A stretch of DNA of 64,000 bases from Betaproteobacteria bacterium (GTDB taxonomy: Bacteria; Pseudomonadota; Gammaproteobacteria; Burkholderiales; Rhodocyclaceae): assembly GCA_016705475.1 (NCBI GenBank), contig JADIYD010000010.1, positions 1-64,000 on the forward strand, in the 5' to 3' direction. Made by a program: the position numbers and the translations under genes. The notes beneath the pieces are model-generated. The model ran no database searches. It was not told where the DNA came from and saw nothing but the letters and a program-made list of their open reading frames with translations. Positions 54,691 through 62,271 of the stretch are shown here, piece by piece; the first letter of the stretch is position 1; each line of letters begins with the position of its first letter.

Positions 54691-56094
54691 ATGGCTGAAA
54701 TCATCCACTCCAAGAAGGCGCTGGCGGTCAATCCGCTCAAGGTCAGCCAGACCATCGGCGCCTCGCTGGCTTTCCTCGGCCTTAACCGCAGCCTGCCGCT
54801 CATGCATGGTTCGCAGGGCTGCACGGCTTTCGGCAAGGTGTTCTTCGTCCGCCACTTCCGTGAGCCGATTCCGCTGCAGACGACGGCGATGGACCAGGTG
54901 TCGAGCATCATGGGGGCCGACGAAAACGTCATTGAGGCGCTGCGCACATTGTCCGACAAGAGCAAGCCGGACATCATCGGTCTCGTGACGACTGGCCTGT
55001 CGGAAACGCAGGGCACGGACATTCATCGTTGCCTGCGGGATTTCCGCACCAAGTTCCCAGAGTTCGCCCATGTCGCCGTGGTTCCGGTGAATACGCCGGA
55101 TTACGTTGGCTGTCTGGAAAGTGGTTACGCGCTGGCCATCGAGGCACTGATCGAAACGCTGGTGCCGGAAAGCGCCTGCGTTGGCAAGCGACCGAAACAG
55201 GTCAATGTGCTGGCCTCGGCCATGCTGACTCCGGGCGATATCGAGGCGATCAAGGAGTGGGTCGAAGCCTTTGGCCTGCGTCCCATCGTTGTGCCGGACA
55301 TTGGCGATTCGCTCGACGGCCATCTCGTCGAAGCTGAAACCTCGTCGCTGACCATCGGCGGCACGCCGCGCTCGGAAATCGAGATCATGGGCGAGTCGAC
55401 CGCAACATTGGTTGTCGGGCCGTCGCTCAACAAGGCGGCGAACATCCTGAAAGCGCGGACGGGCGTGCCTGACTACCATTTTGCGGGCCTCATGGGCCTC
55501 GATGATTGCGATGCTTTCACGCAGGCGCTGGCGGAGATTTCCGGCAAGCCGGTTCCCGAGAAAATCGAACGCCACCGCGCCCAGTTGCAGGACGCCATGG
55601 TCGACAGCCATTTCATGATCGGCTTCGCCCGCGTGGCGCTGGCCGGCGACCCCGACCTGGTCGGCATGCAGGTGCGTTTCCTGACCAGCATGGGTGCCGA
55701 GATTGTCAGCGCCGTTGCCACGCACAAGCACGAAAGCCTGGCGGCGCTGCCGATCGCCAAGGTCATTGTCGGCGACCTTGAAGACATGGAAAAAGAGGCG
55801 CGGCTCAACGACGCGCAACTGATCGTCGCCAATTCACATGCCGTCGATACCGCTTCACGCCTTGGCTTGCCGCTGCTCCGGGCGGGCTTTCCGCAATACG
55901 ACTACGTGGGCGGTTACGCCCGCACCTGGGTGGGCTACCGCGGTACGCGGCAGGCCTTGTTCGATCTCTCCAACCTGATGCTGGGACAACACCATGAACT
56001 CGCACCCTATCGATCAATCTACTGGGCCGACGACCGCGATGGCGCCGGCAAACAACATGTCATCTCGTCGGCTGCAGCTGGTCTGGTCCATTAG
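54691..56094 (+). CDS. nifN: NifN, FeMo-co scaffold beta-like subunit
   Basis: 467 residues, MAEIIHSKKALAVNPLKVSQ. HGSQGCTAFGKVFFVRHFRE with the cluster Cys, TTGLSETQGTDIHRCLRDFR, VNTPDYVGCLESGYALAIEA, and the C-terminal FPQYDYVGGYARTWVGYRGT. Partner of NifE. Confidence 0.96.
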   Translation: MAEIIHSKKALAVNPLKVSQTIGASLAFLGLNRSLPLMHGSQGCTAFGKVFFVRHFREPIPLQTTAMDQVSSIMGADENVIEALRTLSDKSKPDIIGLVTTGLSETQGTDIHRCLRDFRTKFPEFAHVAVVPVNTPDYVGCLESGYALAIEALIETLVPESACVGKRPKQVNVLASAMLTPGDIEAIKEWVEAFGLRPIVVPDIGDSLDGHLVEAETSSLTIGGTPRSEIEIMGESTATLVVGPSLNKAANILKARTGVPDYHFAGLMGLDDCDAFTQALAEISGKPVPEKIERHRAQLQDAMVDSHFMIGFARVALAGDPDLVGMQVRFLTSMGAEIVSAVATHKHESLAALPIAKVIVGDLEDMEKEARLNDAQLIVANSHAVDTASRLGLPLLRAGFPQYDYVGGYARTWVGYRGTRQALFDLSNLMLGQHHELAPYRSIYWADDRDGAGKQHVISSAAAGLVH

Positions 56095-56110
56095 GCAGGA
56101 GCCGGATGCC

Positions 56111-56536
56111 ATGATCAAGGTTGCCTTCGCCTCCACTGACCGCACACGGGTCAATCAGCATTTCGGTTCCGCCGAGGGCTTCGTGATTTACGAAGTGACG
56201 CCGGACAAGGCGACGCTGGTCGGCGTTGCGGAATTTCCCGAAGAGGCGATGGATGGCAACGAGGACAAGCTCGGCGCCAAGGTCGATTTCCTCGAAGGCT
56301 GCGCCGGGGTTTACGTCATGGCGATTGGCGCTTCGGCGATCAAGAAGCTGCTGGCCAAGGGCATCCAGCCGATCCGTGTCGATGAGGTTGACGCGGTCGA
56401 CGAGCTTTTGGGGCAAATTTCGAAAGCGATGAGCGAGGGCGGTGTGGTCTGGATCGACCGCGCCATCGCTGCCCAGGCCAAGGCCAAGGAAGAGAATCGC
56501 TTCGCTTCGATGGAAGAGGAAGGGTGGGAAGGATGA
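56111..56536 (+). CDS. nifX: NifX, FeMo-co/NifB-co carrier
   Basis: 141 residues, MIKVAFASTDRTRVNQHFGS with HFG (cofactor-binding His), AEGFVIYEVTPDKATLVGVA and CAGVYVMAIGASAIKKLLAK. The start is set at 56111 by AGGAG nine bases upstream. In-frame ATGs at 56057 and 55994 would overlap nifN; the latter has a GGGA and cannot be excluded. C-terminal Glu-rich tail. Confidence 0.93.
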   Translation: MIKVAFASTDRTRVNQHFGSAEGFVIYEVTPDKATLVGVAEFPEEAMDGNEDKLGAKVDFLEGCAGVYVMAIGASAIKKLLAKGIQPIRVDEVDAVDELLGQISKAMSEGGVVWIDRAIAAQAKAKEENRFASMEEEGWEG

Positions 56537-56988
56537 GCGCCAACATGATTGAACACCGCGGCGTCGTCCAGCGCGTCGAAGCGGGCAAGGCCATTGTCGC
56601 CATGGAAACGGCGGGCTGTTCGTCCTGCGGGCAGGGCAGCAGTTGCGGCATCGGCAAGATGGCCAGCGGCCGTCCGGCCACCTTGCTGACCTTGCCGGTC
56701 AGCGGCGACATCAAGGCCGGTGATTTCGTGATGATCGCCCTGCCGGCCAGCCGCCTGACCCTCTCTGCCTTGCTCGGCTATCTCTTCCCGGCCTTCGCCA
56801 TGATTTTCGGCGCCTGGCTCGGCTCGTTGCTCGATGGTAGCGACGGTGCCACGGCGCTCGGTGCCATTGCCGGTTTCCTCGGCGCGCTGGCCGTCGCCCG
56901 CGTCGCCATTGGCCTGGTGCCGGGCCTCATGCCGGCGCCGCAACTTATCCCGATTTCCAACCAATCCACTGCATTCCCCAAGGAGTAA
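56533..56988 (+). CDS. RseC/MucC-type membrane redox protein
   Basis: 151 residues overlapping the nifX stop (ATGA). N-terminal Cys motif METAGCSSCGQGSSCGIGKM (CX2CX5C) and two membrane segments (LTLSALLGYLFPAFAMIFGA; ALGAIAGFLGALAVARVAIG), the pattern of RseC (SoxR-reducing/Rnf-linked) proteins. May link Rnf or the ferredoxin pool to a membrane redox process; it is co-transcribed with nifENX here. Confidence 0.85.
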   Translation: MSANMIEHRGVVQRVEAGKAIVAMETAGCSSCGQGSSCGIGKMASGRPATLLTLPVSGDIKAGDFVMIALPASRLTLSALLGYLFPAFAMIFGAWLGSLLDGSDGATALGAIAGFLGALAVARVAIGLVPGLMPAPQLIPISNQSTAFPKE

Positions 56989-56992
56989 CACC

Positions 56993-57454
56993 ATGACAGA
57001 AGCCATTGCTCTCGATCCCATCTTTGAAACCGATTTCGTCAAGGAGATGGCCCGCCAGATGCGCGCTCTGGATACCTACGGCACCTACGCCGGCTGGACG
57101 GTCGAAAAGATTCTCGATCCCTACATCCTGACCAAGGAACGCAAGGCCAACATCCCGATGATCGGTGATCCGGACGACGAGACCATTTCCCGCGTCAAGG
57201 CCTTCTACAACGCAATCGCCGTGCTCATCGAAAAGGAATGCAAGCTGCTCGCCGTGCCGCTCGTGCATTTGACCCACGAAGGTTTCGGCCGCGCCATCAT
57301 CACCGTCGGCAAGCTCGTTGCTGTCGAAAAGACCCTGCGCGACGTGCATCGCTTCGGCTTCCCGAGCCTGTCCAAAATGAAGGATGACGCTGACAAGATG
57401 CTCGGTATCGCTCTGGAACGTATCGGTCAGTATCCGAACGTCGCCGGGCTGTAA
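56993..57454 (+). CDS. NifX-associated nitrogen fixation protein (DUF269)
   Basis: 153 residues, MTEAIALDPIFETDFVKEMA, LDTYGTYAGWTVEKILDPYI and GKLVAVEKTLRDVHRFGFPS, the DUF269 family found right after nifX. AAGGAG ribosome site. All-helical, no cofactor motif except CKLLAVPLVHLTHEGFG. Probably assists FeMo-co maturation. Confidence 0.94.
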   Translation: MTEAIALDPIFETDFVKEMARQMRALDTYGTYAGWTVEKILDPYILTKERKANIPMIGDPDDETISRVKAFYNAIAVLIEKECKLLAVPLVHLTHEGFGRAIITVGKLVAVEKTLRDVHRFGFPSLSKMKDDADKMLGIALERIGQYPNVAGL

Positions 57455-57468
57455 GGGCAGGGGGCAAC

Positions 57469-57687
57469 ATGACTGACGAAGAACTCGCCGCCCTCGACAA
57501 GGAGGTCAAGAAGCTCAAGCGGATCGCTTCCGAATGGGCTTCGCAGATGCACGACCTCGTGGAAGACCGCCTGCCGGCCGGCTACAAGGAGATTCCGACG
57601 CTTTCCCAATCCACCTACGATGCCTGCCAGGCGTGGGCCGATGCCAGTGCCCGTCTCGCGGCAGCGCAGAAAGGACAACCAGCATGA
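57469..57687 (+). CDS. DUF683/CCE_0567-type small nif protein
   Basis: 72 residues, a helical hairpin: MTDEELAALDKEVKKLKRIA and ASQMHDLVEDRLPAGYKEIP, family signature with the conserved His and Asp/Glu. Found with fdxB and DUF269 in nif clusters; some members bind metal. Stop overlaps the fdxB start (ATGA). Confidence 0.93.
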   Translation: MTDEELAALDKEVKKLKRIASEWASQMHDLVEDRLPAGYKEIPTLSQSTYDACQAWADASARLAAAQKGQPA

Positions 57688-57953
57688 TCACCGGACTCAC
57701 CAAAGGCGGCACCGAATGGACGCCGCAATTCGCCATTGAACTCGATCAGGCCAAGTGCATCGGCTGCGGCCGCTGCTACAAGGTTTGTCCGCGCGACGTG
57801 CTTGATCTCGTCGAACGTGAGCTGGACGATGACAACGATGACGAAGACGACAACATGATGGTCATGTCGCTGGCCAATCCGTCGGATTGCATCGGTTGTG
57901 GCTCCTGCGGACGCGTCTGTCCGAAGGACTGCTACACCTACGCACCGGCCTGA
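57684..57953 (+). CDS. fdxB: Nif-specific 2[4Fe-4S] ferredoxin III (FdxB)
   Basis: 89 residues. Clusters KCIGCGRCYKVCPRDVLDLV and DCIGCGSCGRVCPKDCYTYA, separated by an acidic insert (ERELDDDNDDEDD) characteristic of FdxB. Electron carrier for nitrogenase or cofactor synthesis. Confidence 0.96.
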   Translation: MITGLTKGGTEWTPQFAIELDQAKCIGCGRCYKVCPRDVLDLVERELDDDNDDEDDNMMVMSLANPSDCIGCGSCGRVCPKDCYTYAPA

Positions 57954-57955
57954 TC

Positions 57956-58300
57956 ATGGCCGCGCTGCCTGATTCCGCGTTCGGCGAAGCTGTTTGTGTC
58001 GCCTTGCGCGGCCAGGTGGAAAAACTCGGCCTGTCGATTGGCGACGAGCCGGTGTGGGCCGAGGCGGTCTTTGCCGAGGAGGTCGATCACTATTCGCAGG
58101 AAGTCAGTGTGATCGCAACGTGGCGCGGCAAGCAGCGTTATGGGACGGTTACTTTCTTTCCTGATGGGCGTGTTTTTGCCGAGTATCAGGTGTTGCTGGC
58201 GCACCCCTCCCGGGAAGACTGTTACGTCGAATCCGTGCAGGTCTGGGGGCGGCCCGAGAAATTGAGCGGCGATCCGGTCATTGCCGAATACGCCAAGTAG
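57956..58300 (+). CDS. Unknown protein downstream of fdxB
   Basis: 114 residues, MAALPDSAFGEAVCVALRGQ, then YSQEVSVIATWRGKQRYGTV and FPDGRVFAEYQVLLAHPS. Compact alpha/beta, no membrane segment. 2 bp after fdxB and 3 bp before the next gene, so part of the nifE operon. No family recognised. Confidence 0.8.
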   Translation: MAALPDSAFGEAVCVALRGQVEKLGLSIGDEPVWAEAVFAEEVDHYSQEVSVIATWRGKQRYGTVTFFPDGRVFAEYQVLLAHPSREDCYVESVQVWGRPEKLSGDPVIAEYAK

Positions 58301-58303
58301 CCC

Positions 58304-58720
58304 ATGACTCCGTTGCCCCGTTTGCTGCTCATTCACAAGCATGGGACCAGCGGCCGTGTTCGCTTTCTCTGCCTGAGTTCAGGCGTTGTCGCTTTCAAGC
58401 CGCTGCCGGCACTGTCGGCGCTGCGTGATGAAGATTATTCGCCGACCATCCAGTTTCATCCGACAGCCGTTGTCCGTGAGGCGGAAATTCACCTCGGGCT
58501 ACCCGAAGGTGCAGTCGAGCCGGTGGCGGATTTCCAGGCCTGGGTTGATACGCCGGACGGCGATGCGCCCATCCTGCTGGCTGCCTTTGCCGGCATCGAT
58601 CCGCCCTTCGAGGCAGCGGACCGCGTTCGCGGCCGATTCATTGCCATTACCGAGTCACGCCAGTTGAGCGAAGTCGAACGCGACCTGCTGCGTCGGGCCT
58701 ACGAACACGTTCTCGGCTGA
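58304..58720 (+). CDS. Unknown protein at the end of the nifE operon
   Basis: 138 residues, MTPLPRLLLIHKHGTSGRVR, then HPTAVVREAEIHLGLPEGAV and a helical C-terminus LSEVERDLLRRAYEHVLG. No family recognised. Last gene before the next NifA site. No cysteine-based motif. Confidence 0.8.
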   Translation: MTPLPRLLLIHKHGTSGRVRFLCLSSGVVAFKPLPALSALRDEDYSPTIQFHPTAVVREAEIHLGLPEGAVEPVADFQAWVDTPDGDAPILLAAFAGIDPPFEAADRVRGRFIAITESRQLSEVERDLLRRAYEHVLG

Positions 58721-58721
58721 T

Positions 58722-58737
58722 TGTCGCAAAGGCGACA
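58722..58737 (+). promoter_or_regulatory. NifA upstream activator site of iscA-nifUS
   Basis: TGTCGCAAAGGCGACA, TGTCG-N6-CGACA form, 56 bp before the sigma-54 promoter. Confidence 0.9.
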
Positions 58738-58792
58738 AAGCGTCTTCTCGGAACAATTCAATCAATTCAGTTGCTTATGAGTGTTGTCCGGC

Positions 58793-58809
58793 ATGGCACA
58801 GGGCTTGCA
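58793..58809 (+). promoter_or_regulatory. Sigma-54 promoter of iscA-nifUS
   Basis: ATGGCACAGGGCTTGCA is a perfect -24/-12 element, 33 bp before the iscA-type start. Confidence 0.93.
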
Positions 58810-58841
58810 ATGAAGAGCTCATCTACTCTGGGAGAATCGCC

Positions 58842-59165
58842 ATGATCAATATGACCCCCGCTGCCATTAAGGCTGTTCAACGCTTTATCCGCGGTTCTGA
58901 AACGCCTGTCATCGGGCTGCGCCTGACCATTTCCGGCGGCGGTTGCTCCGGTCTGCAATACGGCATGAAGCTCGAAAACGAGAAGGCCGAGGATGACTGG
59001 GAACTGGAAGTCGAGGGCGTCAAGGTGCTGGTCGATGCGATGACCTTCCCGATGATCGATAACGTGACCGTCGATTTCGTCGACACGCTGACCCACACCG
59101 GTTTCAAGTTCGACAATCCCAACGCCAGCGCCCAGTGTTCCTGCGGCTCTTCGTTCTCGGTCTAA
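58842..59165 (+). CDS. iscA: Nif-type IscA/HesB Fe-S carrier
   Basis: 107 residues. Three conserved cysteines in SGGGCSGLQYGMKLE and AQCSCGSSFSV; MTPAAIKAVQRFI start. A-type carrier for nitrogenase cluster assembly. 13 bp before nifU. Confidence 0.95.
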   Translation: MINMTPAAIKAVQRFIRGSETPVIGLRLTISGGGCSGLQYGMKLENEKAEDDWELEVEGVKVLVDAMTFPMIDNVTVDFVDTLTHTGFKFDNPNASAQCSCGSSFSV

Positions 59166-59178
59166 GGAGCAATAAGTC

Positions 59179-60075
59179 ATGTGGGAATATTCTGACAAGG
59201 TTCGCGAACACTTTTTTCAGCCGCGAAATTCCGGTCCGCTCGAAGACGCGAACGGCATCGGCGACGTTGGCTCCATTCAGTGCGGTGATGCGCTGCGCCT
59301 GATGCTCAAGGTCGAGCCGGAAACTGACGTCATCCTCGATGCTCACTTCCAGACCTTCGGCTGTGGTTCTGCCATTGCTTCCTCGTCGGCGCTGACCGAA
59401 ATGGTCAAGGGCAAGACGCTGGATGAGGCGCTGACAATTTCCAATCAGGACATCGCCGACTTCCTTGACGGCCTGCCGCCGGAAAAGATGCATTGCTCGG
59501 TCATGGGCCGCGAAGCCCTGCAGGCCGCCATCGCCAACTACCGTGGCGAAGTTTGGAGCGACGACCATGAAGAAGGCGCGCTGATCTGCAAATGCTTCGC
59601 CATCGACGCCGTGATGATCGAGGACGTTATCAAGGCCAACGGCCTGAATACCGTCGAGGAAGTGACCTTCTACACCAAGGCAGGCGGCGGTTGCGCAGCC
59701 TGTCATGAGGGGATCGAGGAAATTCTCGCCAAGGTCAAGTCTGACAATCCTGGGATGGGTGAAACCTCCCCGCCGGCAGCCTGCCCGGCTACCCCGGAAG
59801 CGCCAAAGCCGCCAACCAAGAAGCTGTCGATTGTCGAAAAAATCGCCAAGATCCAGGCAGTGCTCGAATCGGTTCGCCCTATGCTCCAGCGCGATCATGG
59901 CGACGTCGAGCTGGCCGACGTTCAGGGCAAGAAGATCTACGTGCATCTCAAGGGCGCTTGCTCCGGTTGCATGATGGAAGCAGCAACGCTCGGCGGCATC
60001 CAGCAGAAGATGATCGAAACGCTGGGTGAGCTGGTGCAGGTTCTGCCTTCGTCGCACATGCCCGTAGAGGCCTGA
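59179..60075 (+). CDS. nifU: NifU, Fe-S cluster scaffold
   Basis: 298 residues, three domains: IscU-like 1-125 (SIQCGDALRLML, TFGCGSAIASSSAL, KMHCSVMG), [2Fe-2S] BFD-like 130-180 (LICKCFAID, GGCAACHEGIEE), a Pro-rich linker, and Nfu 220-298 (GACSGCMMEAATLGGIQQKM). Full-length form. Confidence 0.97.
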   Translation: MWEYSDKVREHFFQPRNSGPLEDANGIGDVGSIQCGDALRLMLKVEPETDVILDAHFQTFGCGSAIASSSALTEMVKGKTLDEALTISNQDIADFLDGLPPEKMHCSVMGREALQAAIANYRGEVWSDDHEEGALICKCFAIDAVMIEDVIKANGLNTVEEVTFYTKAGGGCAACHEGIEEILAKVKSDNPGMGETSPPAACPATPEAPKPPTKKLSIVEKIAKIQAVLESVRPMLQRDHGDVELADVQGKKIYVHLKGACSGCMMEAATLGGIQQKMIETLGELVQVLPSSHMPVEA

Positions 60076-60104
60076 TCGACACAGATTTTCCGGCTGACCA
60101 GGCC

Positions 60105-60143
60105 TGCTGCGGTCAACCGGAAAAAACGGCCAAATTCGACATC
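60105..60143 (-). repeat. Dispersed 38-bp repeat, copy between nifU and nifS
   Basis: TGCTGCGGTCAACCGG, then AAAAAACGGCCAAATTCG. It fills the gap inside the nifUS operon, 36 bp before the nifS start. Confidence 0.85.
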
Positions 60144-60178
60144 ATCCCAACCTCAACAGAGAACCCGAGGACTGCGCC

Positions 60179-61387
60179 ATGAAACCGATCTATCTGGACA
60201 ACAACGCCACGACGCGGGTCGATCCCGCTGTGGTCGACGCCATGCTGCCGTTCTTCACGGAGCATTTCGGCAACGCCTCGTCGATTCACGCCTTCGGTAG
60301 TGAAGTCGGCAAGGCGCTGAAGAAAGCCCGCAGTCAGGTTCAGGCGCTGCTCGGTGCCGAGCATGACTCGGAAATTATCTTTACCTCCTGCGGCACCGAG
60401 TCCGACTCGACCGCCATCCTCTCGGCGCTCAAGGCCCAGCCCGACCGCAACACAGTGATCACCACCAACGTCGAGCATCCGGCCATCCTGACGCTGTGCG
60501 ATTGGCTCGAGAAGGAAGGCTACATCGTCCATAAGCTGAAGGTGGACAAGAAGGGCCGCATCGACATGGACGAATACAAGTCGTTGCTGCACGACCGCGT
60601 CGCCATCGTGTCGGCGATGTGGGCCAACAACGAGACAGGCACCATTTTCCCTGTCGTCGAGATGGCCGAACTGGCTGCCGCCAAGGGCATCATGTTCCAC
60701 ACGGACGCAGTGCAGGCCGTTGGCAAGATTCCCATCGACCTCAAGAACACCAAGATCGACATGCTCTCGTTGTCCGGTCACAAGCTGCACGCACCGAAGG
60801 GTATCGGCGTACTTTACCTGCGTCGCGGCTGCCGCTTCCGTCCGCTGCTCCGTGGTGGTCATCAGGAACGCGGGCGTCGCGCCGGCACCGAGAACTCGGC
60901 GTCCATCGTCGGCCTCGGCATGGCATGCGAACTGGCCATGCAGAAAATGGAATTCGAAAACACCGAAGTCCGCCGCCTGCGCGACAAGCTGGAAAAGGGC
61001 ATCCTGAACCAGATCACCCACTGCTTCGCGACCGGTGATGTATCCAACCGTCTGCCGAACACCAGCAATATCGCCTTTGAATACATCGAGGGTGAAGGCA
61101 TTCTGATGCTGCTCAACAAGGTTGGCATCGCCGGCAGCTCAGGCTCGGCCTGTACCTCCGGCTCGCTCGAACCATCGCACGTCATGCGCGCCATGGGCAT
61201 TCCCTACACGGCTGCGCACGGCACAATCCGTTTCTCGCTATCGGTCTACAACACCGAAGAAGAAATCGATCGCGTCATCGCCGCCGTGCCGCCCATCGTC
61301 GCCCAACTGCGCAAACTTTCACCGTACTGGACAGACAAGGGCCCGGCCACCAATCCCGAAGCCGCCTTCGCCCCGACTTACGCCTGA
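60179..61387 (+). CDS. nifS: NifS, cysteine desulfurase
   Basis: 402 residues, MKPIYLDNNATTRVDPAVVD. PLP lysine in SLSGHKLHAPKGIGVLYL, HTDAVQAVGKIPIDLK, and active-site Cys in SSGSACTSGSLEPSHVM. Delivers sulfur to NifU. Confidence 0.97.
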   Translation: MKPIYLDNNATTRVDPAVVDAMLPFFTEHFGNASSIHAFGSEVGKALKKARSQVQALLGAEHDSEIIFTSCGTESDSTAILSALKAQPDRNTVITTNVEHPAILTLCDWLEKEGYIVHKLKVDKKGRIDMDEYKSLLHDRVAIVSAMWANNETGTIFPVVEMAELAAAKGIMFHTDAVQAVGKIPIDLKNTKIDMLSLSGHKLHAPKGIGVLYLRRGCRFRPLLRGGHQERGRRAGTENSASIVGLGMACELAMQKMEFENTEVRRLRDKLEKGILNQITHCFATGDVSNRLPNTSNIAFEYIEGEGILMLLNKVGIAGSSGSACTSGSLEPSHVMRAMGIPYTAAHGTIRFSLSVYNTEEEIDRVIAAVPPIVAQLRKLSPYWTDKGPATNPEAAFAPTYA

Positions 61388-61393
61388 CGGCAG

Positions 61394-61496
61394 CTCCGGT
61401 CTCAGGCAGGGGATTGACGCGAAGACGAGCCGCAGGCAGTGCGATTGGCACGCCAAGGTGAAGTCGACAAAGTCAGGCCCCTGCCTGAGACCGGAG
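61394..61496. repeat. Long perfect inverted repeat after nifS
   Basis: CTCCGGTCTCAGGCAGGGG at 61394-61412 is the exact reverse complement of 61478-61496 (19 bp), with a 65-bp spacer containing AAGTCGACAAAGTCAGG and TTGGCACGCCAAGG. It can form a long stem in RNA between the nifS stop and the terminator. Not a known element to me. Confidence 0.85.
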
Positions 61497-61525
61497 AAAC
61501 CTTTCTCTCTGCAGCAACCTCGGTT

Positions 61526-61555
61526 AGCCCCGGAAGCAATTCCGGGGCTTTTTTT
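61526..61555 (+). terminator. Rho-independent terminator of nifUS
   Basis: AGCCCCGGAA-GCAA-TTCCGGGGCT, 10-bp stem, followed by a T-run of about seven. Very strong. Confidence 0.95.
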
Positions 61556-61629
61556 GTCTGCATGTTTCGCGTGTGTCCCCTAAAATTCGAAGTTCTCCTA
61601 ACGCGAAATCAGGATTGAGGAAAGCCACG

Positions 61630-62154
61630 ATGTCAGTCAGACAAGTCCTGCGCATGGGCGAACCGCTGCTTTTCAAGACGGCCGATCCGGTGATGGCGTT
61701 CGGGACAGAAGAGTTGAAGCAACTGATCGAGGATATGTTCGACACCATGGCCGCGACGGGTGGCGTTGGCCTGGCGGCGCCGCAGATTGGTGTTGGTCTG
61801 CAGTTGGTGATCTTCGGATTCGAAAAAAGTGAGCGTTATCCGGATGCTGATTCGGTGCCGCAGACCATTCTGATCAATCCGATCATCACGCCGCTGGGCG
61901 ATGGCGAAGAATTGGGCTGGGAGGGCTGTCTGTCGGTTCCCGGTCTGCGTGGCGAAGTGCCGCGCCACGCACGCATCCGTTACCAGGGTTTCGATGCGGA
62001 CGGCCAGCCAATCGACCGGATAGTCGATGGCTTCCATGCCCGGGTTGTCCAGCACGAATGCGATCACCTGATCGGTCGGCTTTATCCATCGCGGATGCGG
62101 AATTTTGCCCGCTTCGGATTTACAGACGTGCTTTTCCCGGACTTGGTCGCTTAA
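61630..62154 (+). CDS. def: Peptide deformylase
   Basis: 174 residues, ATG at 61630. Metal motifs GGVGLAAPQIGVG, EGCLSVPGLRGEVPR and QHECDHLIGRLY (HExxH variant, HECDH). Removes the N-formyl group from new proteins. Marks the end of nif-related genes. Confidence 0.96.
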   Translation: MSVRQVLRMGEPLLFKTADPVMAFGTEELKQLIEDMFDTMAATGGVGLAAPQIGVGLQLVIFGFEKSERYPDADSVPQTILINPIITPLGDGEELGWEGCLSVPGLRGEVPRHARIRYQGFDADGQPIDRIVDGFHARVVQHECDHLIGRLYPSRMRNFARFGFTDVLFPDLVA

Positions 62155-62251
62155 TTCGCCTCGCTTCCGTTGCGGCCAACTTCGCGTCGCAGCGGTTGTT
62201 GCACTCAGGAATAATTTGAGGCTTTCAAATGGCCTGCCGCTGGCTTTGATA

Positions 62252-62271
62252 TACTGTTCAAATGAACAGTA
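62252..62271 (+). promoter_or_regulatory. LexA (SOS) box on the dinB start codon
   Basis: TACTGTTCAAATGAACAGTA is an exact CTGT-N8-ACAG palindrome with TA flanks. The dinB ATG lies in the middle. Confidence 0.85.

Noticed and set aside
8753..60143. CRISPR array made of the 38-bp repeats
   Set aside because: Copies are kilobases apart, in both orientations, with no regular spacers and no cas genes.
61440..61500. Sigma-54-like TTGGCACGCCAAGG in the inverted repeat after nifS
   Set aside because: The -12 GC dinucleotide is missing at the required spacing.
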